Origin: a virus
IMG/VR virus record: IMGVR_UViG_3300044707_000873
Coordinates: 1 to 52,761 of that record
Strand: one strand, 5' to 3'
DNA length: 52,761 bases
Every line of letters begins with the position of its first letter. The first letter of the stretch is position 1. A program made the position numbers and the translations under genes. Below the pieces are notes generated by a model that did not search any database, was not told the DNA's origin, and worked only from the letters and a program-made list of their open reading frames with translations. Shown here one piece after another: positions 46,101 to 52,761 of this stretch.

Positions 46101-46319
46101 ATACAGATAATCGAGATGTTTGCTAGCAGGTGCCTGCTTTTTCTTTTTAATATCGTCCAGATTGAGATCGTCGCCAAGATCTATTGCGTGCTTGACAAAA
46201 TTTGCTCCGGGCGGCGGCATGCCAGGCGCTGTCAGATCAATTGCCGGATACAAAGCTTCAAGCGCTTCTTGCTTTTCCGGAAAAACAAGCGCTTCTGAGA
46301 ACAGATGCAAAAGACTCAT
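43170..46319 (-). CDS. DNA polymerase family A with N-terminal UDG-like domain
   Basis: A 1049-residue fusion. Residues about 118-280 resemble family 4 uracil-DNA glycosylases (VVGKMPGRDN 124-133, CLGADAVKAVLG, SSLHPAYVAR 248-257). A 3'-5' exonuclease follows: D320/E322 in IAIDCEWHG, D394 in FLRADLPWL, Y489/D493 in YANYDVDVT. The polymerase has motif A ETDLTGAELAVLAWLS (D769), motif B LRVAAKNVNFGIPYG (R836, K840, Y848) and motif C LQIHDAIV (D972). Motif C has Ala973 where HDE is usual. A UDG-like domain next to a phage polymerase is known from SPO1-type phages. The ATG at 46319 follows GGAGAAG. It is the replicative polymerase, with proofreading. Confidence 0.93.
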   Translation of the reverse strand: MSLLHLFSEALVFPEKQEALEALYPAIDLTAPGMPPPGANFVKHAIDLGDDLNLDDIKKKKQAPASKHLDYLYRRAMYDNTFSIPVLSKRGTFTALFVPGHLVGDLTSDDPTIIYGPKPARVMVVGKMPGRDNLHKRDAWAGRGIDALMTAIQKANVPHTEYAKWFVTFACKFAPENAEVENIEAAWFKDCAPLMAQEFRLVKPDYILCLGADAVKAVLGSPVKLNGRVAEIDVPMPDGSTHNIKVMSSLHPAYVARKSDAAITAEFEGQIQRFIALTNNVLITKEVVDHAEIYTEEALAETVDAMLADPDPNANIIAIDCEWHGEYPTEHGAYLRTIQISNKDKWARTIVLRYEGGATAFRPSLDAARTQLTRLLKSTASRRVRVGGHFLRADLPWLIDFGVDVRDEYAPDPDVNNRSQGGWDTSLLYHACNETAKYALDDCVMRFTSAPTYWEKLYVWKKTFCAQNKIKPDALGGYGACPSHVLHPYANYDVDVTRRIMMYFYGTNGYDGKIACDANGNDCWVPYWTAHMASLAFLEMEMTGMVIDRDRTDALANIFMEQQETLLAEVREELNWPAFNPKSHPQLAVALFGRKFAKNFTNKITIPDDARLLDLTPIKTTGKRPKLWHTIDAATQSKSPPSTDKESLGILGHANTTAAKIRDYKFIAQVLQSVLRVPNVKDDGEFDTDDNGNYVYEKGLVGSAHADGKVRTHLFQTKETGRASSSRPPLQNLSSRREDDYRRILGPAYTHPVRSVLKVPEGCVGIETDLTGAELAVLAWLSQDRNMIEHVRRNLLPEEHPDHYDIHSQQAVKTFALKGVVPTKTGMKDAGKKGLRVAAKNVNFGIPYGRGSEAIARQCKEEGVEVTAAECQAMIDAYFDSYPGTQTFLAQCRERSQDPGWIVGPYGRMRRFSPPISDDGAQAIIADQQRQAQNFPIQGGVADAVSIALANFYRYRKEHPDVQYDIALQIHDAIVLIVPVAHAERVYKDVIPKCMVDDVPFWPRYLDGVAIPVDEPYHFGMDRDVFVHWGEKIKPAEASSLGLDWLLEK

Positions 46320-46332
46320 AGTCGCTTCTCCA

Positions 46333-47373
46333 TCAAATCATTGCGTTTAGTACACCTGCCGCAGCAGCACGTTCCATTAACAAATCCGTTATATCGCCAA
46401 GAGCGTAGTCGGCCGGATCACGCGCATCTGGCAAATCAACAGACACAACTGTCATACCGTGTTGTGTTAACACCGTCCGCGCTCGTTCCATTTCTGCTTT
46501 AGCATCATTGTCCAAAAGCAGGAATACCGGTTTATTTACCCAAGTACGCGCTATCAAATTTTGCTGGTGCATAGACATGCTTTTGCCGAACAAACAGACA
46601 GCCCCGCCGCCAAGACGCCAAACACTTGTCACACCTTCAACAATTACGGCAAACGGTTGCGATGCCGCGTTGTCAAAGTTGTACAGCAATTTAGACTTTT
46701 GCATATTTGGCGCGTTTAAATACTTTGGCGCTGTAGTCGGCCTAATAGCGCGGCACTGCCAACCAACAAGATCACCGCGAAACGTGACCGGTATGTATAA
46801 CCGCTCTCGCATAATTTCAAACCGCGGTTCTGCGGCAGTAGCGCAGATGCCAACTTGAAATTTTACGGCTAGCCAATCCGGGTCGAAACCGCGCGACTCT
46901 ATGTAACACCGCGCTGGATGTTTGGCAGGAAGATCGCTTAAAAGCACGATATCGCCCGGCGGAGTAACAGCAGTGTGCTCAAAGCTCGTTACCGCCGGCC
47001 GAATTGTTAGCGGCTTTGGCTTTAAATGCCGGCCGACTCCGAAGATCAACTGCTCTAATTGTTCCATCCGCCCCGGCTCGCGCAGGCATTGCTCGTTGTA
47101 GCAAACCGCTAAGTGCGTGAGTTGCCTTATACCACGGCTCACTTCAGATGCATAGCGGTGATTAATCCACAAACGAGGAGAATGGTCATTACAAAACGGA
47201 CAGCGCACGCAATAATACTCCCCCCAGGATGAAGCCTGTGTAACTGTTCGCCGAGGATTAAGAGGGTCAGGCAAGCGCTGATAATAAGCGTGACAACCTT
47301 CATTTGATATATGCACGTCTCCGAATTTTTGCTTTAGTAACCTGTAAAGAACCGGATTCAACGGATCAGCCAT
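46333..47373 (-). CDS. DnaG-like DNA primase
   Basis: A 346-residue primase that makes RNA primers for lagging-strand synthesis. Zinc-binding cysteines lie at 55, 58 and 61 (CVRCPFC) and 91 and 96 (CYNEQC). The toprim core has E246 in AVIVEGVTSVW and D288/D290 in FLLLDNDAKAE. The toprim sequence GEP-type region reads AKHPARCYIESRGFD before it. It is shorter than bacterial DnaG and has no helicase-binding domain visible. It lies between the helicase and polymerase genes, overlapping neither. ATG at 47373 follows GAGGACGG. Confidence 0.88.
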   Translation of the reverse strand: MADPLNPVLYRLLKQKFGDVHISNEGCHAYYQRLPDPLNPRRTVTQASSWGEYYCVRCPFCNDHSPRLWINHRYASEVSRGIRQLTHLAVCYNEQCLREPGRMEQLEQLIFGVGRHLKPKPLTIRPAVTSFEHTAVTPPGDIVLLSDLPAKHPARCYIESRGFDPDWLAVKFQVGICATAAEPRFEIMRERLYIPVTFRGDLVGWQCRAIRPTTAPKYLNAPNMQKSKLLYNFDNAASQPFAVIVEGVTSVWRLGGGAVCLFGKSMSMHQQNLIARTWVNKPVFLLLDNDAKAEMERARTVLTQHGMTVVSVDLPDARDPADYALGDITDLLMERAAAAGVLNAMI

Positions 47374-47387
47374 ACCGTCCTCAGATG

Positions 47388-49088
47388 TTACAGCAAGTTA
47401 TCGCTGAAGTTATCAATAACCGCAGAACCAGCTCGGCGTTCTCGCGTGTCCATAGCGCCGCCGCCGCTAAACGGGCGCACATCGCCTTTAGACAGAATCT
47501 TTTTAGACCCGCGACAAACTACATACTTGTCTGTCACAAGTCCGACGTCTACCCAGTTGTCATTGATTTTGACTAAACCCATGGCGGAAATCGGGCGGCT
47601 GGCGCGGATTTTTGAATAGTGAATAGTCGAAACCTGCGAGTCAGGATCGCGATTGCCGATGCAAAAACAAGCATGCAGATTTTCTGCAAAGCTTTTCCCC
47701 ATAGACGAGTCGTGGTGATGCACATACCGACTCGGCGGGTAGCCCTTGATCTCGCCCTGCGCCAGCTGATGCGCCAGCAACACAGTGGCGCCAAACGGAT
47801 CTGCAATGTGCCGCCGCAATTGATCCGGCAGTAACCGCAAGAACCGCCACATAGATTCCTGCAGTTTTGCGGCAGTAGCAAAACCTTCGCCCTCGAGCAT
47901 GCGGTCGATCATTTTTGCCGCGTAGTCAATTGCGACAAAACCAATTTCACACTTACGCTCTTCGCATAGTCTGTGCAGTGCTTCAGCTAACTCGGCGGGG
48001 CCGCTAAATTTGCGAGAACCCATCGCGCTGCCGGCGCCATAGTCTAGGTACATGAAATTTTTGTTGTACCACATTTTCGTGAGCTCCCAGCGCTCACGCT
48101 CGCCGAGCTTGACTGCTGGATTTTGATTTTCAGGCAGTTTGAGTTCGTAGTCTTTGAGATTAGTAGACGTCGAAAACAAATCCCAAAAGTTTGCCGTCTC
48201 GCGTTGGGAAAATAATTCGCGGTCAATGTGCGAAGCCGCAGACCAGCACAACGCCATTGTCTTGTCGGCCGCGTCTTCAAAGCCTATGTATACGGCAATT
48301 TTGTTCTGCTCTGTCAGGTGATAGTTTTCGGCTATGCGTACCGCCGCTGACACAAGCATTGTTGTCTTACCGCCGCCGAAAGGCGCTAGACAGCCAACCA
48401 AATCCCCCGGCCGGATCCCGCCAAGAAACGTATCAAGCCAAGGCACATTAGTTGGTTCTGGGGCCGGCGGTAATTTAATCGGCGCGCCAAAATCTGGCAT
48501 AACCGCGGCGTTCTCGATTATCGCGCCGACATGCTGCACCCGCTGCGATTTGCGGCAAAAATCTTCCAAAAGCGCGTCGATGTTGACCGGAGCGGCGTTC
48601 GCGCCAGTCTGATTTAGGACGCCCTGCAAAGATTCTTTAATCAGCCGGGAATTAAGGAACCGCCGTAAGATGCTCTCGCAGTATGCCCGCTCGGCACGCT
48701 GCTGCTCTTCAGATAGCGGCGGGCTGTCAAAAGCCTCTTCAATAAAGCCGGCGCGATTATCGTCGCCGAGCAGAAACAGAACGTCTTCGGCCGACAGTTG
48801 CGTAGTGCCGCCAATTGTCGCGCTAGTTACCGCAATACTGGCAATGTGATGAATTAACATCGCCTTCGTGAGCGCGCCGTACTTCTCTGTCAAGTCGCAC
48901 ATGGCGCCGAAAAGCGCGTAGTATTTCAACTCGTACTGCCGCTGCCCGAAATGTTCTTGTTGAAGCCCTGCACGCAGAGCTTCGCCCAAGAGCCGCTCGT
49001 GCCGCAAAAATCCTCGCAGAATGGCTTCAATTTCTGGAGGCGTAATCGGATTTTCAACTGTGACTGCGTTGTCGCTACTGTAAGTCAT
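47388..49088 (-). CDS. DnaB-like replicative DNA helicase
   Basis: The start is the ATG at 49088 after TTGGAGG, giving 566 residues. The N-terminal helical domain (about 10-150, PEIEAILRGFLRHERLLGEA) is followed by a linker and the RecA-like motor: Walker A APFGGGKTT (235-243), YIGFEDAADKTMA, VAIDYAAKM (Walker B) and ATVLLAHQLAQGEI (about 470-483) before the Arg-finger region. It unwinds the fork as a hexamer and should partner the primase encoded next. The start overlaps the preceding stop (ATGA). Confidence 0.88.
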   Translation of the reverse strand: MTYSSDNAVTVENPITPPEIEAILRGFLRHERLLGEALRAGLQQEHFGQRQYELKYYALFGAMCDLTEKYGALTKAMLIHHIASIAVTSATIGGTTQLSAEDVLFLLGDDNRAGFIEEAFDSPPLSEEQQRAERAYCESILRRFLNSRLIKESLQGVLNQTGANAAPVNIDALLEDFCRKSQRVQHVGAIIENAAVMPDFGAPIKLPPAPEPTNVPWLDTFLGGIRPGDLVGCLAPFGGGKTTMLVSAAVRIAENYHLTEQNKIAVYIGFEDAADKTMALCWSAASHIDRELFSQRETANFWDLFSTSTNLKDYELKLPENQNPAVKLGERERWELTKMWYNKNFMYLDYGAGSAMGSRKFSGPAELAEALHRLCEERKCEIGFVAIDYAAKMIDRMLEGEGFATAAKLQESMWRFLRLLPDQLRRHIADPFGATVLLAHQLAQGEIKGYPPSRYVHHHDSSMGKSFAENLHACFCIGNRDPDSQVSTIHYSKIRASRPISAMGLVKINDNWVDVGLVTDKYVVCRGSKKILSKGDVRPFSGGGAMDTRERRAGSAVIDNFSDNLL

Positions 49089-49801
49089 GAACGCCTCCAA
49101 TACGTTCGAATCATTTCTACTGCGTCTAATAGCTGATCTGTAATACACCAGGCCGGCACATTGCTGTACAACGACTGCTGCGATTCGTAGTCAAAAGCAG
49201 CCGGCCATAAATAACGCTCCGCCGCATCTGCAGCGCCGGCCTGAGTCGCAATGGCGTGGCGAAAAAAGGCCGGAGCGGTTACATAATTTTCGTCACATAG
49301 GGCGCAAGAGTATTGAGCTTCGCGCGACAACGGGAGCCGCGCTAAACTCTTCAAACGCAAGCCGACAGATCTACCTGCCGTCTCGTAGCTGTCGTTAAGG
49401 TACTTGGGGAAAAACGCACAATAATCGGTATAAAGCCGATCAGACGTTTTACTACAAAGACTCGTCGGCGAGATTTCTCGTATTTCAAACGAGCCGGTAT
49501 TGTCGCCGCGGATAACATTCGCAATCGGCGAGAAATGCGCAGCCACCCAAATACCCGGTTCCGCATCATATGAGTGCAGCATTTTGAGAATACGCGGCCA
49601 GACCGGCGTAAACTTGCACCCAAACGAATCTTCACCGCCGTCCCAGCGCACAGTCTTTTTACACTGCGCAGGACTGTTCAAACTTGTGTTGCCCGTACTG
49701 CGCCAGATATATGCGTGGCGAATGTAAGCCATCAATTGCGGCGGGCTTAAATACTTATGCCAGTCATACGCCAGGAGCGGCCTAGCGTCGTTATTTTTCA
49801 T
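49085..49801 (-). CDS. Unknown replication-region protein (238 aa)
   Basis: The start is probably the ATG at 49801; one at 49825 is also possible. YDWHKYLSPPQLMAYIRHAY opens the protein, and CALCDENYVTAPAFFRHAIA (about 185-204) includes a CxxC with a later His that could bind zinc. The gene overlaps both helicase genes, so it is translated with them. A loader or RNA-end role is possible; no family recognised. Confidence 0.6.
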   Translation of the reverse strand: MKNNDARPLLAYDWHKYLSPPQLMAYIRHAYIWRSTGNTSLNSPAQCKKTVRWDGGEDSFGCKFTPVWPRILKMLHSYDAEPGIWVAAHFSPIANVIRGDNTGSFEIREISPTSLCSKTSDRLYTDYCAFFPKYLNDSYETAGRSVGLRLKSLARLPLSREAQYSCALCDENYVTAPAFFRHAIATQAGAADAAERYLWPAAFDYESQQSLYSNVPAWCITDQLLDAVEMIRTYWRRS

Positions 49802-51326
49802 CTCTCCAGCTACGCTGAGCGTCATTCCAATTTTGCTCCCATCCTAAAAGTTTGTACGAGTTTCGCCTTCCCATACTTTTGCGATAAAACGTCGGATCGA
49901 ACGTATCCATGCAGTCAATAACTTCGCCAAACTCTTTTTTCACGCCGTCAGGAGATACATACACGCGGCTTACGCGGCCTGGCCCCTGCACGTCAACAAT
50001 ATCGCTATCGCGATCATCAGCGCGGACAAGCAAGTTTAACTGCTCAAAGTCAACGCCAGTAGACCACACATCCGTGGCGATCACGCGGCGCAACTTACCC
50101 GATTCGAACTGATCGCGCAACTGGTGTTTTTGGTAGTCATTTAGCGGCTTGTAGTCCGCTGGGAGCAACCCGCGTTTTTTGTACGCCGCGCAATCGCTCG
50201 GGAACATAGACGAATAGACCAACGTGTACTCGGGTAGAAGATGTCCAAGATGCACAGCATGCTCAATCGTCTCTACCAGAATCAAAATCTGATGCGTATC
50301 CGGATAGGACCGCACCGCATCCGCAATCATTTGATTACGCGCAGCATTTGTCCAGATCCCGTAACGTTTCTTAGCTACACGATTTGAGTAACGCTCTACG
50401 GGATTAAAGTGCATACGAATCGGAAGCCACGTTACTCTAATCGGCACAACTAGCCCGAGCTCGACCGCTTGTTGATATGTCAGCTCAAAAATCATTGGGC
50501 CAAAAATCGGCTCAAGAACTGCGTGCGCATTATCCATTCGCGAGTACGGCGTAGCGCTAAGCCCGAAGTTTCTGCTTTGCATGTACCGCCGAGCAATCTC
50601 TGTAGAAAAATTAATAGTGGCTAGCTGGTGTACCTCGTCGCAAAACAAAAAATCCGCGTCGCCATCTGAATGCGCAAGACTGCCCGCGGTAATAACCGTA
50701 ACGCGCTCCCAATATCGAGAACCGTCGCCGACAAAACCGACTTTGGGAATAAAACGCTTTAGCGCTTTGACGATACGCTCGGCTACGTCTACAGATTTGG
50801 TAACCACGTGAATTTTGGCCTGCGGAAACAGCAGAGCTAGCGCGCCAATGCTGGTAGTTTTACCGAAACCTGTTACGGCTTTGATAATTCCACAACGAGA
50901 TTTGGCAATCATCTTTAAGCATTCTTCCTGTCGCGGCCGAAACTCGATTCGACCGTCCAGGTTCTTCCAGTCAGGTGTATAGCAGTCAGGCCGCTTTCGC
51001 TTTGGCGACGTATCGGTAAATGTTGCGGAGCAGCCAAGTTTTTTCAGGCACGCCGCAAGTCTTGCAAGATAGCCGCTCGGCAGTATTAGTTTGCCGTGCT
51101 CATACCGAAATAGTTTGTACTCAGTTGTCTTAAAATACTGCCGCTGCCCCGTGATTGGATTTCGTTGCGCGGCGCCGTGTAATTGCTCTACATGCTGATA
51201 TCGCATGTCTTTGGTTATCACATTAACGAATTCCAGATCAAACGGCATGCCGTCGGCACGGGAGAGCGTAAGCGCGTTACCACAACGGTTTAACGCAACA
51301 GGAATCTGGCTCCAAGATTCAACCAT
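49791..51326 (-). CDS. SF2 DNA helicase, UvsW-like
   Basis: The start is the ATG at 51326 after AAGGACAC, overlapping the preceding gene; 511 residues. An N-terminal domain of about 125 residues is followed by a Q-like REEC region and motifs KAVTGFGKTT (I, 149-158), FCDEVHQ (II, 229-235), FGLSATP (III, 254-260), ILILVETIEHA (IV) and VIATDVWSTGVDFEQLN with DVQGPGRVSRVY (V-VI). UvsW in T4 remodels forks and R-loops during recombination and the late phase of replication. It sits at the start of the replication block. Confidence 0.85.
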   Translation of the reverse strand: MVESWSQIPVALNRCGNALTLSRADGMPFDLEFVNVITKDMRYQHVEQLHGAAQRNPITGQRQYFKTTEYKLFRYEHGKLILPSGYLARLAACLKKLGCSATFTDTSPKRKRPDCYTPDWKNLDGRIEFRPRQEECLKMIAKSRCGIIKAVTGFGKTTSIGALALLFPQAKIHVVTKSVDVAERIVKALKRFIPKVGFVGDGSRYWERVTVITAGSLAHSDGDADFLFCDEVHQLATINFSTEIARRYMQSRNFGLSATPYSRMDNAHAVLEPIFGPMIFELTYQQAVELGLVVPIRVTWLPIRMHFNPVERYSNRVAKKRYGIWTNAARNQMIADAVRSYPDTHQILILVETIEHAVHLGHLLPEYTLVYSSMFPSDCAAYKKRGLLPADYKPLNDYQKHQLRDQFESGKLRRVIATDVWSTGVDFEQLNLLVRADDRDSDIVDVQGPGRVSRVYVSPDGVKKEFGEVIDCMDTFDPTFYRKSMGRRNSYKLLGWEQNWNDAQRSWRDEK

Positions 51327-51813
51327 CGTTGAAGTGTCCTTGGATTGGTTTGATTGAAATGATTTCAAATGTCCCATAGTGCTCGGTGGGGTTGTTGAAC
51401 GGCGAAAAGCCTTTGTATTTACCGACTAGATCTAAAAGTCGAGAGAAGTCTTGAATTGGCAACTCGTCTGGAATAACTGCTGAAAGCACAACTGTGTCTC
51501 CAGGCTGAAACGCCTCATGCACAGCATAATGCGCACGCGTTTCGCCATCGTGCTGCGCAACAATGGTGCGCCGCCAATCGTTTCTGGTGCGCCCCTCGAC
51601 AATTGGGCACCAGTCAATTTTTTGCACTGCGCTGTGATGCTTGTTTGCTAGTTTTGCGGCATAACGCATCACGCTTAGCCACGCCGCGGGCATGAACATT
51701 ACCCTATTCGACGGGTCGCGGTCAAACCCAAAAACTACTTGCCCGTGCTTCTTGCGTTTTGCCGCGCCTAAGCACACGCGATTGAAGCGCAACGTGATAA
51801 TGACTTCCTGCAT
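51319..51813 (-). CDS. Unknown protein (164 aa)
   Basis: The ATG at 51813 begins a beta-rich, basic protein (QEVIITLRFNRVCLGAAKRK, QVVFGFDRDPSNRVMFMPAA, then DTVVLSAVIPDELPIQDFSR). The alternation suggests a small beta-barrel, with RNDWRR basic surface. The gene overlaps the helicase start by 8 bases. No family recognised; nucleic-acid binding is plausible from location. Confidence 0.55.
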   Translation of the reverse strand: MQEVIITLRFNRVCLGAAKRKKHGQVVFGFDRDPSNRVMFMPAAWLSVMRYAAKLANKHHSAVQKIDWCPIVEGRTRNDWRRTIVAQHDGETRAHYAVHEAFQPGDTVVLSAVIPDELPIQDFSRLLDLVGKYKGFSPFNNPTEHYGTFEIISIKPIQGHFNDG

Positions 51814-51822
51814 ATCCCAAAC

Positions 51823-52752
51823 TCAGGCAAGATGTGTTGCAAACGCTTGCTGCTCCGCCGGCGTCTTAAAGAACTGCTCCGGAAGAAAGAAGCCGTCGCG
51901 CGCGCCTTTGCGCGACGACGCGATGTCCAACCAATTCGCGTGCAGATACCGTATGAACGCCTGTGAGGCCCGTAAATCGCCTTTTGCGCCCTCACCGGCT
52001 GCGCGCCAAATACGCCACAGAAAGTTTTGCGGTGCTTGAAAATCTATTACACCGGGATCCTGCGTTTTCCAACAACGCAGGACCGTACTGCAGCGCAAGT
52101 CACGGCCGCGATGCAATAGTTTTGTAGTGTCAGACACTCTGTTCTGAATTTTTGGCGTCAGACCGAGAAACAAATTCAGTTTAATGGCGTTGTCAGCCCG
52201 ACGCCTGTCAACGTACCACCGCGGATCGACTATTGTGGTCAGTAGCATTGTCGCATCTTTGTGCGATATGCCGCCGATAAAATTTAACCGCTTGTATAGC
52301 GGATGCGTCTCGTAAAATATGCGCGACGTGTTGTCAGCTAAATCCCGGCCGCGGCGGTGAAGTGAAAGAAGTGCGTAAATTGAATATTCTACGCTAGTCA
52401 TCTCGTGCCAGCCGCCGCAGGCCAGCGGAAACCAAGATTCGCGCATCCGGAAAAGCGTCATTACCGGATCATTCAATTCTGACATAGCTGCGCAAACGTT
52501 TGGCCCAGCTAGGCATATAGTTGCCAGCTCTTTTCCGCGTTTTCGTAAATAAAGGTTGGCGATTAACTCAGCGTTTTGCGCTACGCCAAGAATACGTATG
52601 TTTGTGTTTAGCCGGCTTATCAAATTAGATAGCAGAAACGTGTCTAACGTCTGCTGAGAGTTTTCTGGCGGATTTATACCCGCGGCGTACCAGATATTCC
52701 CGTCGGGCGCTGTGTGTAATTTAATAGCAGTTTCATCGGCAAGGTGAAACAT
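51823..52752 (-). CDS. Unknown protein at the start of the replication block (309 aa)
   Basis: The ATG at 52752 is only 9 bases from the window end, where a TGA on the minus strand may be the stop of another gene. The product is mixed (LDTFLLSNLISRLNTNIRIL, ATICLAGPNVCAAMSELNDP, DATMLLTTIVDPRWYVDRRR, GDLRASQAFIRYLHANWLDI). Strongly charged helices dominate. No motif recognised. Confidence 0.6.
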   Translation of the reverse strand: MFHLADETAIKLHTAPDGNIWYAAGINPPENSQQTLDTFLLSNLISRLNTNIRILGVAQNAELIANLYLRKRGKELATICLAGPNVCAAMSELNDPVMTLFRMRESWFPLACGGWHEMTSVEYSIYALLSLHRRGRDLADNTSRIFYETHPLYKRLNFIGGISHKDATMLLTTIVDPRWYVDRRRADNAIKLNLFLGLTPKIQNRVSDTTKLLHRGRDLRCSTVLRCWKTQDPGVIDFQAPQNFLWRIWRAAGEGAKGDLRASQAFIRYLHANWLDIASSRKGARDGFFLPEQFFKTPAEQQAFATHLA

Positions 52753-52761
52753 GGGCGCTCA

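Noticed and set aside
1-52761. CRISPR array, insertion sequence, integrase or rRNA
   Set aside because: No array of regularly spaced repeats, transposase or integrase motif, or rRNA sequence was seen on either strand.

Overview
The window is part of the genome of a large tailed double-stranded DNA phage (Caudoviricetes). It encodes a portal protein, several tail-fibre-like proteins and a phage-type replication and recombination set: family A DNA polymerase, DnaG-like primase, DnaB-like helicase, UvsW-like helicase, RecA/UvsX-like recombinase and RuvC-like resolvase. It also has nucleotide-salvage enzymes, six tRNAs and a tmRNA. I see no integrase, rRNA or bacterial housekeeping operon. No terminase or major capsid gene was recognised here, so they probably lie outside the window. 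The host cannot be named. Every gene but one (a GNAT acetyltransferase at 9824-10288) is on the minus strand, so transcription runs from high to low coordinates.

Layout in the direction of transcription: (1) 52752-43170, replication: unknown proteins, SF2 helicase, DnaB-like helicase, primase and DNA polymerase with an N-terminal uracil-DNA-glycosylase-like domain. (2) 43074-36788, an abundant-looking protein (possibly ssDNA-binding), RecA-like recombinase and a run of unknown genes. (3) 36760-31775, a glycosyltransferase, zinc-finger and coiled-coil proteins and a RuvC-like resolvase. (4) 31682-29878, a GC-rich operon behind a phage-type promoter. (5) 29843-23645, structural genes, portal, a second glycosyltransferase, a degenerate HD-like protein and thymidylate kinase. 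(6) 23629-17707, tail-fibre-like genes with a third glycosyltransferase between them. (7) 17675-16669, cytidine deaminase and thymidine kinase. (8) 16284-12924, tRNAs, tmRNA and small genes, including three adjacent zinc-ribbon proteins. (9) 12892-6418, accessory genes in promoter-ORF-terminator cassettes, plus a GalE-like epimerase. (10) 6276-1, glycine-zipper proteins (one fused to an HELGH zincin domain), two sugar or small-molecule methyltransferases and a secreted trypsin-like protease.

The most striking non-coding signal is a promoter-like module, 5'-CTAAAT-N15-GGCATAT-3' on the minus strand, present seven times with exactly the same 15-base spacer. It sits in front of small, often GC-rich genes. 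These cassettes end in GC-rich hairpins with T-tracts that are often followed by the same octamer, GCTATCAG. Two copies of the promoter are followed only by about 75-110 nt and a hairpin terminator, which suggests two small RNAs. A second motif, CTTTGTAGSTCGATAYYAAA, occurs three times in the same region.

Functional links that can be inferred: salvage kinases and a deaminase feed replication. tRNAs that all read A-ending codons, together with a tmRNA, support translation. An epimerase, three glycosyltransferases and two methyltransferases could decorate virion or host glycans. The glycine-zipper proteins share an FGxK[ILV]A motif and may be virion or DNA-ejection proteins.
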